NCBI GenBank assembly: GCA_029319145.1
Contig: CP119753.1
Location: 124,001-188,000 of the forward strand
Length of the DNA stretch: 64,000 nt
Direction of reading: 5' to 3'
Source of the DNA: Microbacter sp. GSS18
GTDB lineage: Bacteria; Actinomycetota; Actinomycetes; Actinomycetales; Microbacteriaceae
Made by a program: the position numbers and the translations under genes. Under the pieces are notes generated by a model that searched no databases, was not told the origin of the DNA, and worked only from the letters and a program-made list of their open reading frames with translations. Shown here one piece after another: positions 30,252-38,946 of this stretch. Numbering within the stretch: the stretch's first letter is position 1; each line of letters begins with the position of its first letter.

Positions 30252-32297
30252 ATGCCCCGCGGCTTCCACCGGAACCCCGCGCACACGGCGCGGTACGGGC
30301 GGTACACGGGCGGCGATCCGCTCGCGCCGCCCATCGAGGTGCAGGCCGCGCTCGAGGCGATCGGGCAGGACGTGATGGCCGGGACCTCCGCCGAGCGGGC
30401 GCTGCGCGAGTACCTGCGCCGCGGCGACCGCCGCAACGAGGGGCTTGACGACCTCGCTCGCCGGGTCCGCGAGCGCCGCGCCGAGCTGATGCGACGCCAT
30501 CGGCTCGACGGCACGCTCGACGAGGTCCGAAAGCTCCTGGACCGCGCCGTGCTCGAGGAGCGCAAGCACCTCGTGCGCGACGTGCAGCTCGACGACGACG
30601 TCCGCGCTTTCTCCGAGATGCGGCTCGAGAACCTGCCGCCCGGCACTGCCGCCGCCGTCACCGAGCTCACCGACTACGACTGGCAGAGCCCGAGCGCACG
30701 CGCCGACTACGACCGCATCCGCGAGCTCCTCGGCCGCGAGCTCCTCGACCAGCGGTTCGCGGGCATGAAGAACGCGCTCGAGAACGCGACGGATGCCGAC
30801 CGCCAGGCGATCCGCGACATGCTGAACGACCTCAACGACCTGCTCGAGAAACGCCGGATGGGCGACGACACGCAGGAGGACTTCGACGAGTTCATGCGCA
30901 AGCACGGGGATCAGTTCCCCGAGAACCCGAAGAACCTCGACGAGCTGCTCGACACGCTCGCGCAGCGCTCGGCGGCCGCCCAGCGCATGCTCAACTCGAT
31001 GACCCCCGAGCAGCGGAACGAGCTGATGAGCCTGTCGGCCCAGGCGTTCGGCTCGCCCGACCTCATGCGGTCGCTGTCGCGCCTCGACGAGAACCTGCAA
31101 TCGCTACGCCCCGGCGAGGACTGGACGGGCTCGGCATCCTTCTCGGGGGACGAGCCAACCGGTCTCGGCGAGGCGACCGGCATCATGCAGGACCTCTCCG
31201 ACCTCGAGGCACTGGCCGATCAGCTCGCCCAGTCGTATCCGGGCGCGCGCATGGACGACATCGACCTCGACGCCCTCGAGCGCCTCGTCGGCGAGGACGC
31301 CGCCGTGAGTGCGCGGACGCTGCGTGAGCTCGAACAGGAGCTGCGCGACACCGGGATGCTGCACCGCGCGTCCGACGGGCAGCTGCGGCTCACCCCGCGC
31401 GCGATGCGGCAGCTGGGGCGGGCGCTGCTGCGCGACATCGCGACGCGGCAGTCGGGGAGAACCGGTCGCCGCGAGACGCGTCACGCCGGAGCTGCGGGCG
31501 ACCGCACCGGGGCGACACGCGAGTGGGCGTTCGGCGACACCGAGCCGTGGGACATCCCGCGCACGGTGTCGAACGCGGTGCTGCGGACCGTGGCCGATGG
31601 CGGCGATGCGTCGTCCGGCATCCGGCTCGACACGCGTGACGTCGAGGTGGTCGAGACCGAGCAGCGCACGCAGGCCGCGGTCGCGCTGCTCGTCGACACG
31701 TCGTTCTCGATGGCGATCGACGGCCGCTGGGTGCCGATGAAGCGCACGGCTCTCGCCCTCCACCACTTGATCTCGACCCGCTTCCGCGGCGACACCCTGC
31801 AGCTGATCGAGTTCGGGCGCTACGCGTCGGTCATCGACCTCGAGCAGCTCACCGCGATGGACGCCGATTGGGGCAACAAGGGCACCAATCTGCAGCACGG
31901 GCTGCTGCTCGCGCAGCGGCACTTCCGTCGCAACCCCACGGCGCAGCCGGTGCTCCTTGTCGTGACCGACGGCGAGCCGACCGCGCACCTGCGCCCCGAC
32001 GGCCGCGCGCACTTCGCGTACCCGCCCGATCCCCGCACCGTGGCGGTGACGGTGCGCGAGCTCGACACCGTTCAGCGCATGGGCGCGCAGACGACCTTCT
32101 TCCGCCTGGGCGAAGACCCGGGGCTCGCGCGCTTCCTCGACGCGCTCGCCCGACGCGCCGGCGGTCACGTCGTGGCCCCCGAGCTGGACGACCTCGGCCG
32201 CGCCGTCGTGGACAGCTACCTCGGCTCCCGTCACACCGGCCGCGGGTCGCCCGAGGACTTCGGCGAGATGCTCCAGGGGCGGTCATGGTGGTGGTGA
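30252..32297 (+). CDS. VWA-domain protein partnered with the AAA+ ATPase
   Basis: 681 residues. The N-terminal 440 residues are charged and helical, with long Arg/Glu-rich segments. The C-terminal 200 residues form a von Willebrand A domain: VALLVDTSFSMAIDGRW (MIDAS DxSxS), then GTNLQHGLLLAQ and VLLVVTDGEPTAH. It begins 33 bp after the ATPase stop and is surely in the same operon. The pair resembles ChlI/ChlD-type chaperones whose client is unknown. A hairpin follows the stop. Confidence 0.92.
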   Translation: MPRGFHRNPAHTARYGRYTGGDPLAPPIEVQAALEAIGQDVMAGTSAERALREYLRRGDRRNEGLDDLARRVRERRAELMRRHRLDGTLDEVRKLLDRAVLEERKHLVRDVQLDDDVRAFSEMRLENLPPGTAAAVTELTDYDWQSPSARADYDRIRELLGRELLDQRFAGMKNALENATDADRQAIRDMLNDLNDLLEKRRMGDDTQEDFDEFMRKHGDQFPENPKNLDELLDTLAQRSAAAQRMLNSMTPEQRNELMSLSAQAFGSPDLMRSLSRLDENLQSLRPGEDWTGSASFSGDEPTGLGEATGIMQDLSDLEALADQLAQSYPGARMDDIDLDALERLVGEDAAVSARTLRELEQELRDTGMLHRASDGQLRLTPRAMRQLGRALLRDIATRQSGRTGRRETRHAGAAGDRTGATREWAFGDTEPWDIPRTVSNAVLRTVADGGDASSGIRLDTRDVEVVETEQRTQAAVALLVDTSFSMAIDGRWVPMKRTALALHHLISTRFRGDTLQLIEFGRYASVIDLEQLTAMDADWGNKGTNLQHGLLLAQRHFRRNPTAQPVLLVVTDGEPTAHLRPDGRAHFAYPPDPRTVAVTVRELDTVQRMGAQTTFFRLGEDPGLARFLDALARRAGGHVVAPELDDLGRAVVDSYLGSRHTGRGSPEDFGEMLQGRSWWW

Positions 32298-32340
32298 TCG
32301 CGCCCTCCGGTCGCTGAGCGCCCTGCACCTCGTCGCCGCG

Positions 32341-32362
32341 CTCCTGGCCCAGGGCCAGGGAG
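32341..32362. terminator. Hairpin between converging genes
   Basis: CCTGGCC-cag-GGCCAGG, extended by CTC/GAG with a bulge, lies between the VWA gene and the minus-strand gene ending at 32427. Confidence 0.5.
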
Positions 32363-32403
32363 CGAGACCTCTCGGAGGTGGCGGCGCCGCCCGCGGAGCG
32401 GAT

Positions 32404-33160
32404 GCCGCGAGCGGCGGCGCCACTGGTCAGTCCGTGTACTCGATCTTCTCGTCGCCGTGGTAGGCGGTGCTGATGGGTGCGGGCTCGCCGCCGGTCAGCA
32501 GGTACTGGGTCGCGCGGGCGGGGGTCCGGCCGTAGCGCAGGTGCAGCGGCCAGTTCGCCCAGCCCTCCGGGATGATCACGTATGTCGCCGGTCCTGGGCT
32601 CAGGTCGCGGGTGTCGGGGTCGAGGATCTGGTATTTGCCGGCCGGGATGTCGACCCGGAAGCGGTCGGGATGCGCCGCCTCGTCGAGAAGCTCGCGCCGG
32701 CGCAGCGCCGAAATCGTCTGCATCAGCACGTAGTACTCGAGGGGGCCGAAGCCGTTGGCGTGCATCGCGGCGCCGAAGCGCGACCAGCGTGGCGACACGT
32801 CCGTCCTGCCTGCCAGCGCGGCGCGGGCCATCATGTTCATCGCGAAGGCGCCGGGGAACGCCGGCGGGTAGTCGATGAAGTACCGCATCCAGATCGTGCG
32901 CTCGGCTTCGGGGACGTCGCCCCAGTCCTCGGGCCGGGGTCCGGTGTATTTGGGTGTGTGCTCGGTGTCCATGGCGGTCACCTTCCCGGGACGCCGCAGC
33001 GCCCCTGAGAGCGGATGCCGCGGCTCGCGGCATCCGTCGACTTGCCCGACGCGGTCGCGGCGGGCCGGTTCTTCCCCTGGGGCACCCCGCTCGACGGAGA
33101 GGGTTGCCGGGCAGCCGGCCGGGTACCGACAGCTGCCACTCGTGAACCTGGCTGCGAATG
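32404..33160. repeat. Direct repeat copy A, about 757 bp
   Basis: Nearly identical to 36871-37627 at a constant offset of 4467 bp. It contains a complete 181-aa gene plus about 190 bp upstream of it. The right end fuses abruptly to a piece of the ATPase gene. No transposase or terminal inverted repeats are seen. Confidence 0.93.
32427..32972 (-). CDS. Unknown 181-aa protein, copy A of a duplicated gene
   Basis: Starts MDTEHTPKYTGPRPEDWGD; contains ERTIWMRYFIDYPPAFPGAF, then GPLEYYVLMQTISALRRRE and IIPEGWANWPLHLRYG. No known domain is recognised; aromatic residues are abundant and there is no signal peptide. The twin at 36894-37439 differs at only about seven positions (for example ELLDEAAHPDR against ERLDEAVHPDL). 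The ATG is followed by conserved sequence and preceded by GGTGACC; the open frame upstream lies in repeat DNA. Confidence 0.75.
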   Translation of the reverse strand: MDTEHTPKYTGPRPEDWGDVPEAERTIWMRYFIDYPPAFPGAFAMNMMARAALAGRTDVSPRWSRFGAAMHANGFGPLEYYVLMQTISALRRRELLDEAAHPDRFRVDIPAGKYQILDPDTRDLSPGPATYVIIPEGWANWPLHLRYGRTPARATQYLLTGGEPAPISTAYHGDEKIEYTD

Positions 33161-33806
33161 ACGTGCTCGTGGTCGCCACCGCGAACCCCGAGGACTATAC
33201 GAACCGCGGCCGGATCATCACGCCGCTGCAGGACCGCTTCGGTGCCGAGATCCGCACGCACTACCCGCAGACGATCGAGGAGGAGATCGCGGTCATCCGG
33301 CAGGAGGCCGACCTCGTCGCCGACGTCCCGTCGCATCTGCTCGAGGTGCTCGCGCGGTTCACGCGCAATCTGCGCGAGTCGGATGCCGTCGACCAGCGCG
33401 CCGGAGTCTCGGCGCGGTTCGCGATCGCCGGCGCCGAGACGATCGCGGCCGCGGCCCTGCACCGAGCGACGCGGCAGCACGAGGACGTGGCCGTCGCGCG
33501 CCCGGTCGACCTCGAGACCGCCGTCGAGGTGCTCGGCGGCAAGATCGAGTTCGAGACGGGGGAGGAGGGCCGGGAGCGCGCCATCCTCGAGCACCTGCTG
33601 CGCGTCGCGGTCGCCGAGACCGCCCGCGCCCACCTGCGAGGCCTCGACACCCGCGTGCTCGCCGACGCCCTCCACGACGGCGCGACCGTCATGACCGGCG
33701 AGCAGGTGACCGCCGCCGACGTGCTGGCGGCGATGCCCGTGCTCGGCGAGTCCGACCTGTACGACGAGGTGGCCGATCGCCTCGAGGCGAGCACGACCGG
33801 CGAGAC
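33160..33806 (+). pseudogene. Truncated copy of the MoxR-like ATPase gene (central part only)
   Basis: It matches 29481-30126 of the ATPase gene at a constant offset of 3679 bp, beginning in the sensor 1 strand (DVLVVATANPEDYTNRGR) and running to DRLEASTTGE, with scattered substitutions such as TIEEE for TIDEE. Walker A and B are missing and the frame runs into unrelated sequence, so it is non-functional. The left edge coincides with the right edge of repeat copy A. Confidence 0.92.
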
Positions 33807-33812
33807 CGCATC

Positions 33813-34091
33813 GTGGTCGGCTCGGGCATCGCCGAGCTGGTGCTCGGCGGCGCGCTCGTCGCGGCCGCGCGCGAGCGGCGGACGGAAGGCGCCGCCGCGG
33901 CGCTGTTCTTCGTCGCGGTGTTCCCCGGCAACGTCCACCACTGGCGCACGGGCCGGTCGGCGCCGCTGCTGCGCACCGAGCGGGCGCGCTTCATCCGGCT
34001 GTTCCTGCAGCCGGTGTTCATCGCGTGGGCGCTGTGGGGCACCGGGCCCTGGAACGGCCGCACGACTCGTCGCCGCAGCCGGCGGGGCTGA
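33813..34091 (+). pseudogene. C-terminal fragment of a DoxX-like membrane protein
   Basis: The frame reads GIAELVLGGALVAAARERRT, then LFFVAVFPGNVHHW and RFIRLFLQPVFIAWALWGTG, the last three membrane segments of a DoxX-like protein. The N-terminal part is absent and the left edge abuts the ATPase fragment, so it is a fused remnant. Confidence 0.7.
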
Positions 34092-34353
34092 GCGCGGCGA
34101 CGGACGGGATGCCGACGAACCCGAGGACCGTGCCAGGTCGTTCTGGAACAGGTCGAGCGTCTCGACCTCGAGATCGGGCACGCGCGGCGATTCCCTCGAG
34201 TACGGCGGTCGAGACCCGCAGGGTGTTAGAGCTCTCCAGCGGCTCATTGAGCCGTGGATCGCACCGGGTGGCAAGAGCGGTGGTGCGAGACCCGACGTCG
34301 GCCCTGGACCCGCGGCGGTGGGCGTCCAGGCGCTGCAACTGCGCCTCTGGCGG
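34092..34353. other. No recognisable gene
   Basis: 262 bp between the DoxX-like fragment and the membrane-anchored operon. The minus strand shows a short protein-like stretch (VPDLEVETLDLFQNDL) that may be another gene remnant; nothing else is supported. Confidence 0.5.
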
Positions 34354-35475
34354 CTATCCCTGTGCGCGCCGAGCGCCGTGACGAATCACGAACTGTCGCA
34401 CGATCGCGACCACGAGGGCCGAGAACAGCGAGAACATGACGCCCGCGAGGAAGAGAGCGGAGTCGCGGAAGGCCGACGACTGACTCGATGAATAGTTGAT
34501 CGAGACATCCGGGTACGACACGACCGGCTCCACATCGGAGAAGGCGTCGATGACCGTGCGCCGTCCGTCGAGTCCGGGCCAGTTCTCGTCGACGTCGGCG
34601 TCGTCGAGCCCTTCGGCTCTCGAGTACGCGAACGACGTGAGCTCCCGATTCCGGTAGACGCCCACGCGAGCCTCGACGTGGCTCGCGCCCTCGGTTGACG
34701 GGGTGGCCACCGACAGAGCGGGAAGCTCGAAGCGGACTCCCCACGTCTGCGGCCACCAGAGCCCCGCCAGCGAGACGTCGCACTGGAAGAAGGCCGAGTG
34801 CCCGGTCGCGCCGCGCGTGTCGGTTCCCCCGGCCTCGCTCGACTCTGTTGATTCAGGTGGCGTTCCGGTCATCGACCACTCGTCCGGGTCCAGCCAGTCC
34901 GGCTCGAGAATCGTGAACGTCATCGCCTTGGCGACGTCGATCGCCGCGATGTTCGACTCCTGGACAGGGCGGCCGTACTGGGCCTCGCGGTCGGACTGCT
35001 GGGTGTGGACGCTGTCGACGACGGCCACCCTCTCAGCCGGGGACAATTCGTCGAACAGGACATCCGGCCACACGGTGACTTCGTCCGCGTCGCAGTCCGC
35101 GAACTCGTCCGCGGCATCGCCTCCGGCGATGACCGTGATGCCCTGCCGACTGTCACCCGTGGGCTCTTCGTCGGAGGGATCGCTTCGGGAGAGGATCGAC
35201 TCAGCGCCGGTCTCGTCCGGAGAACCGGTCTTTCCCATGCCGGCCCAGACAGAGATTCGTCCTGCTCGCGGATTCTCGGGAGTCAGGCCGACGAAATTGA
35301 TGTCGCCCACCACGGCGGCGCTCGGGGTCAATGCGACGACCGCGAGAGCCGACGTCACGCCGCGGTCGGTGGTCTCCGAGTTCGACTGTTCAGCCAACCA
35401 CCATCCGGCGGCGAACACCGACGCCGCCACGATCGTCGTCGCGATCGTCCTCTTGACCGATGGGACACCACTCAT
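34354..35475 (-). CDS. Membrane-anchored protein with large extracytoplasmic domain (second gene of operon)
   Basis: 373 residues. An N-terminal membrane segment (TIATTIVAASVFAAGWWLA) is followed by about 300 acidic, mostly beta-type residues, then a C-terminal hydrophobic segment (ALFLAGVMFSLFSALVVAIV) and a short basic tail. I recognise no family. It shares this two-anchor layout with the preceding gene, whose stop codon overlaps this start (ATGA), and both carry a central DxxxAKAMTF/AKDEAESW-like helix and Trp-rich strands. It lies between the two direct repeats. Confidence 0.7.
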   Translation of the reverse strand: MSGVPSVKRTIATTIVAASVFAAGWWLAEQSNSETTDRGVTSALAVVALTPSAAVVGDINFVGLTPENPRAGRISVWAGMGKTGSPDETGAESILSRSDPSDEEPTGDSRQGITVIAGGDAADEFADCDADEVTVWPDVLFDELSPAERVAVVDSVHTQQSDREAQYGRPVQESNIAAIDVAKAMTFTILEPDWLDPDEWSMTGTPPESTESSEAGGTDTRGATGHSAFFQCDVSLAGLWWPQTWGVRFELPALSVATPSTEGASHVEARVGVYRNRELTSFAYSRAEGLDDADVDENWPGLDGRRTVIDAFSDVEPVVSYPDVSINYSSSQSSAFRDSALFLAGVMFSLFSALVVAIVRQFVIRHGARRAQG

Positions 35476-36485
35476 CGCGTCCCCCAGCTGGACCGGCTCA
35501 CGCCGTAAGCGATGGCTGCGGACAGTGTCGCGAGGCTCAACGATGCGAAGAGGCCCGCGAACAACTGCGATCTGCTCCGCCAACCGGGCGCATCCGACGG
35601 CTCCCAGTGAGTCGCGCCGGCCGCCAGTGTGATGCCGATCTCGCCGGTGTAGTTCCGCGCCCACCAGTCCCCGGTGTAACTCGTAATGAGGTCCCGACTC
35701 TCATCGATACGACTCTCTGAACTGGTGAATGTCGACCGGTAGAACCTGATGGGCTCGTCCGACTGGATCTCAAGGTCGTAGTCGACCCTCAGGAGGTTGT
35801 CTCCGTCCTGCGAGCTGTGGGCGACGATCAGATCGATTCCCCTGAATCGTGTGCGGTAGAGAAGTTCCTGGGTCAGGGCGGACCTGTCGAACGTGCATGT
35901 CATCGTCGCTGTACCGAGCTCATAGCTGGTCATCTCGGTCGAGTCGTCCGGCTGCCACTCTCTCGTCACCGAGCCTGCGAGCGAGACGTTCCGCGCGATG
36001 AACAGGTCCTGTTCGCGCAGCCAGGACTCGGCTTCGTCTTTCGCCCGTGCGTCGATCCCCGCGACGCCGAAGATCCTCCCTGTTCCTGGACGACGCTCGT
36101 TGTAGGCGGTCAGCATCGGCCAGAGGTCGTCGTCGCTGTTGATCCGTTCGGGTTCACCGACGTTTGCGGCCATCCCAGAGCACGTTGGATCGGCCGCCGC
36201 CAGTGATCCGCCGATCACCAGGTGCGCGACGGATCCGGGCTTGCCGAGAACTTCGGCGGTGATCTCGAAGCGGCTGCTTGGATCATCGGCGGAGATTGGC
36301 TCCGGTGTGGAGATGTCTAGCCAGAGCGGCCCGGTCTTCCCTCCGGTCTGCACGCCGATGAAGGGGACGTCCTCTCGCAGGCTGAAGATCGGCGGTTGGG
36401 ACAGACTCAGCAGACCCAGCGCGATTGCGGCGAGCGCAACCGCGCCGCCCACGCCGACAAGGACACGTTTTGCGACCTGGCTCAT
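35472..36485 (-). CDS. Membrane-anchored protein with large extracytoplasmic domain (first gene of operon)
   Basis: 337 residues. N-terminal membrane segment (VLVGVGGAVALAAIALGLLS), an extracytoplasmic region with a pair of cysteines (DPTCSGMAANVG and TMTCTFDRSA), and a C-terminal membrane segment (LFAGLFASLSLATLSAAIAY). No family is recognised. GGGGGAGAGGC lies before the ATG, and a TATATT box (36529-36534, minus strand) about 45 nt upstream may be its -10. Codon use is slightly lower in GC than the flanks. Confidence 0.7.
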   Translation of the reverse strand: MSQVAKRVLVGVGGAVALAAIALGLLSLSQPPIFSLREDVPFIGVQTGGKTGPLWLDISTPEPISADDPSSRFEITAEVLGKPGSVAHLVIGGSLAAADPTCSGMAANVGEPERINSDDDLWPMLTAYNERRPGTGRIFGVAGIDARAKDEAESWLREQDLFIARNVSLAGSVTREWQPDDSTEMTSYELGTATMTCTFDRSALTQELLYRTRFRGIDLIVAHSSQDGDNLLRVDYDLEIQSDEPIRFYRSTFTSSESRIDESRDLITSYTGDWWARNYTGEIGITLAAGATHWEPSDAPGWRSRSQLFAGLFASLSLATLSAAIAYGVSRSSWGTR

Positions 36486-36870
36486 GCCTCTCCCCCGGTA
36501 GAGCCGACCTTCACCCCTATGCACAGTCAATATAGGGGGTAGGAACGCCATGAGCGCGAGCACCCACCCGATCGGACGGCGGCGCGGCGGCGGCCGACGA
36601 ACAGGTCGAGGCGGTGGAGGGCGAGCGACATGGGGTCTCCCGGGCGGGCGCGGTGGTGGACGGCATCCAGCCCACCGAACGCGCCAGACGGGAGCAGTCC
36701 CGCGAACCTGACGGATCGCTGACGGCTTCGCTCGCGGGTGCGGGCGATCGCCGTGCGCATGGGAGCTCGCCGTCTGCCTCGCCCGCCCCGCCCCGGCGAC
36801 CGCTCGCCCGCGCCCGCGACGCCCTACAGCAGCGTGCGGATTTGCGAGGCGGACGGTCGTGGTGGTTCTA
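36486..36870. other. Intergenic region, no supported gene
   Basis: 385 bp between the membrane-anchored operon and repeat copy B. Apart from the TATATT box near 36530 (minus strand) it shows only low-complexity frames rich in Arg, Ser and Pro. Confidence 0.5.
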
Positions 36871-37627
36871 GCCGCGAGCGGCGGCGCCACTGGTCAGTCC
36901 GTGTACTCGATCTTCTCGTCGCCGTGGTAGGCGGTGCTGATGGGTGCGGGCTCGCCGCCGGTCAGCACGTACTGGGTCGCGCGGGCGGGGGTCTGGCCGT
37001 AGCGCAGGTGCAGCGGCCAGTTCGCCCAGCCCTCCGGGATGATCACGTAGGTCGCCGGTCCTGGGCTCAGGTCGCCGGTGTCGGGGTCGAGGATCTGGTA
37101 TTTGCCGGCCGGGATGTCGACCCGGAACAGGTCGGGGTGCACCGCCTCGTCGAGTCTCTCGCGCCGGCGCAGCGCCGAAATCGTCTGCATCAGCACGTAG
37201 TACTCGAGGGGGCCGAAGCCGTTGGCGTGCATCGCGGCGCCGAAGCGCGACCAGCGTGGCGACACGTCGGTCCTGCCAGCGAGCGCGGCGCGGGCCATCA
37301 TGTTCATCGCGAAGGCGCCGGGGAACGCCGGCGGGTAGTCGATGAAGTACCGCATCCAGATGGTGCGCTCGGCTTCGGGGACGTCGCCCCAGTCCTCGGG
37401 CCGGGGTCCGGTGTATTTGGGTGTGTGCTCGGTGTCCATGGCGGTCACCTTCCCGGGACGCCGCAGCGCCCCTGAGAGCGGATGCCGCGGCTCGCGGCAT
37501 CCGTCGACTTGCCCGACGCGGTCGCGGCGGGCCGGTTCTTCCCCTGGGGCACCCCGCTCGACGGAGAGGGTTGCCGGGCAGCCGGCCAGGTACCGACAGC
37601 TGCCACTCGTGAACCCGGGTGCGAATG
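36871..37627. repeat. Direct repeat copy B, about 757 bp
   Basis: Twin of 32404-33160 in the same orientation. Its right end continues into GTAGCAGAGGCGG-type intergenic DNA rather than the ATPase fragment, so one of the two junctions is secondary. Confidence 0.93.
36894..37439 (-). CDS. Unknown 181-aa protein, copy B of a duplicated gene
   Basis: Same length and start as the gene at 32427-32972, with about seven amino-acid differences. Both copies keep an intact frame despite the duplication, which hints that both are expressed or that the duplication is recent. No domain is recognised; there is no signal peptide or membrane segment. Confidence 0.75.
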   Translation of the reverse strand: MDTEHTPKYTGPRPEDWGDVPEAERTIWMRYFIDYPPAFPGAFAMNMMARAALAGRTDVSPRWSRFGAAMHANGFGPLEYYVLMQTISALRRRERLDEAVHPDLFRVDIPAGKYQILDPDTGDLSPGPATYVIIPEGWANWPLHLRYGQTPARATQYVLTGGEPAPISTAYHGDEKIEYTD

Positions 37628-37695
37628 TAGCAGAGGCGGCCGACATCGCTGCGGGAACTGTCCACAGCGCGGCGAGGCCGGGCGCCGAATCCCGT

Positions 37696-37723
37696 CAGGG
37701 CCCAGGGCCCAGGGCCCAGGGCG
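37696..37723. repeat. 7-bp tandem repeat (CAGGGCC), four units
   Basis: Three exact copies of CAGGGCC and a fourth ending in G follow repeat copy B in the intergenic region. Confidence 0.85.
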
Positions 37724-37773
37724 CATCGCCGGGTGGCGGAGCGTGGCTTGGTGAGCCGGGGCCGTGCCGAACT

Positions 37774-38277
37774 TCAGTCCGCGCTGTCGGAGGCCGAGGC
37801 GGATGCCGGGACCGCCTTGCGCATGAGCCGGCGCCCGCCCTGGGTGTCGACCGTCTCGTAGCCGAGGGAGTCGTAGAGTCCGCGGGCGACGGTGTTCGCG
37901 TCGCTGACCGCGAGGGCGATGGTCGCGTAGCCTTCGGCGCGCGCGAGCTCCTCGGCGGCGAGCATCGCCGACCGTCCGAGCCCCATGCCGCGCCAGTCCT
38001 CGTCGATCTCGATGTCCCACACGTAGAACTCGTCGCCGGACGGTCCCGGTCCCACCCACAGGTACCCGGCCTCGTCGTCGTCGACCGAGATCTCGAACAC
38101 GAAGTGTCCCTCGCGCGGGCCGTGGTCGGTGAAGAGCTCGGGCTCGACGCGAGCGACGTGCGCCTCGATCTCGTCGGCGGTCCGGCCCGACGCGGCGAGG
38201 TCGCTGCGGTATCCGGCCATCGCCCGCTCGCGCCACGCCGCGAAGCGGTCGTCGGGGAGGGGCTCGAGGACTATCAC
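37774..38277 (-). CDS. GNAT-family N-acetyltransferase
   Basis: 167 residues. FYVWDIEIDEDWRGMGLGRS contains the acetyl-CoA binding R-G-x-G-L-G loop, followed by LAVSDANTVARGLYDSLGYE, the classical N....Y...GF/Y ending of GNAT enzymes. The substrate is unknown. The GTG start at 38277 lies exactly 6 nt behind TACGCT, giving a probable leaderless mRNA. Confidence 0.92.
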   Translation of the reverse strand: MIVLEPLPDDRFAAWRERAMAGYRSDLAASGRTADEIEAHVARVEPELFTDHGPREGHFVFEISVDDDEAGYLWVGPGPSGDEFYVWDIEIDEDWRGMGLGRSAMLAAEELARAEGYATIALAVSDANTVARGLYDSLGYETVDTQGGRRLMRKAVPASASASDSAD

Positions 38278-38283
38278 GGCACC

Positions 38284-38289
38284 AGCGTA
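38284..38289 (-). promoter_or_regulatory. Candidate -10 TACGCT, leaderless promoter
   Basis: On the minus strand TACGCT, 6 nt, then the GTG at 38277. Confidence 0.5.
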
Positions 38290-38373
38290 GGGCGGTCGTG
38301 GCGGTCGCGGGGCCCATCGGATGCTGCCGCAGCGGCATCCGTCCGAGAACGGTGATCGCGGGATGATGGACGT

Positions 38374-38811
38374 ATGGCAGGCCCTCACCGTCCCGGACTT
38401 CGGGTCGACGCGCGGCTCACGATTCCCGAGCCCGAGCTGTCGTGGCGGTTCTCGCGGTCCTCCGGTCCGGGTGGGCAGGGGGTCAACACGACGGACTCGC
38501 GCGTGGAACTGTCGTGGGACGTCGGCGGGTCGGCAGTGCTCTCACCGCACCAGCGCGAGCGCCTGCTCGAGCGGCTGAGCGGTCGCCTCATCGACGGGGT
38601 GCTGACGGTCGCGGCATCCGAGCACCGCGCCCAGCTGCGCAACCGCGACGCCGCCCGCGCCCGTCTCGCGGCGCTCGTCGCCGACGCCCTGCGACCGCCG
38701 GCGCCCAAGCGGCGGCCGACGAAGCCGAGCCGAGGGTCGCAGGAGCGGCGCCTGAAGGCGAAGAAGCAGCGCACCGACGTCAAACGTCTGCGGCGTCCGC
38801 CGAACGACTGA
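38374..38811 (+). CDS. arfB: Peptidyl-tRNA hydrolase ArfB (ribosome rescue)
   Basis: 145 residues. RFSRSSGPGGQGVNTTDSRV contains the catalytic GGQ of class I release-factor-like hydrolases, and the C-terminal tail (KRRPTKPSRGSQERRLKAKK) is the basic extension that enters the mRNA channel of stalled ribosomes. Length and layout fit ArfB/YaeJ, which frees peptides from non-stop ribosomes. GATGAT lies 6 nt before the ATG, another possible leaderless start. Confidence 0.94.
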   Translation: MAGPHRPGLRVDARLTIPEPELSWRFSRSSGPGGQGVNTTDSRVELSWDVGGSAVLSPHQRERLLERLSGRLIDGVLTVAASEHRAQLRNRDAARARLAALVADALRPPAPKRRPTKPSRGSQERRLKAKKQRTDVKRLRRPPND

Positions 38812-38946
38812 CCGCCGCAGCGGCCCTCGAGACCGCTGCACGGCGGGCCGCCTACGCGCGGCCACCCCCGAAGTCAAGGCCGTTGCTCGTGATCCCGCAC
38901 GCGCGAAGTCTGGGACCTGACAACCCACGACGCGAGGAACGATGCC

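Noticed and set aside
36527..36870. Small minus-strand genes between the membrane-anchored operon and repeat copy B
   Set aside because: Frames are short, Arg/Pro-rich and lack start signals.
36871..37627. Insertion sequence explaining the 757-bp direct repeat
   Set aside because: The gene inside has no transposase motif and the ends lack inverted repeats or target duplications.
37696..37723. CRISPR or regulatory array
   Set aside because: Only four 7-bp units without spacers; a simple slippage repeat.
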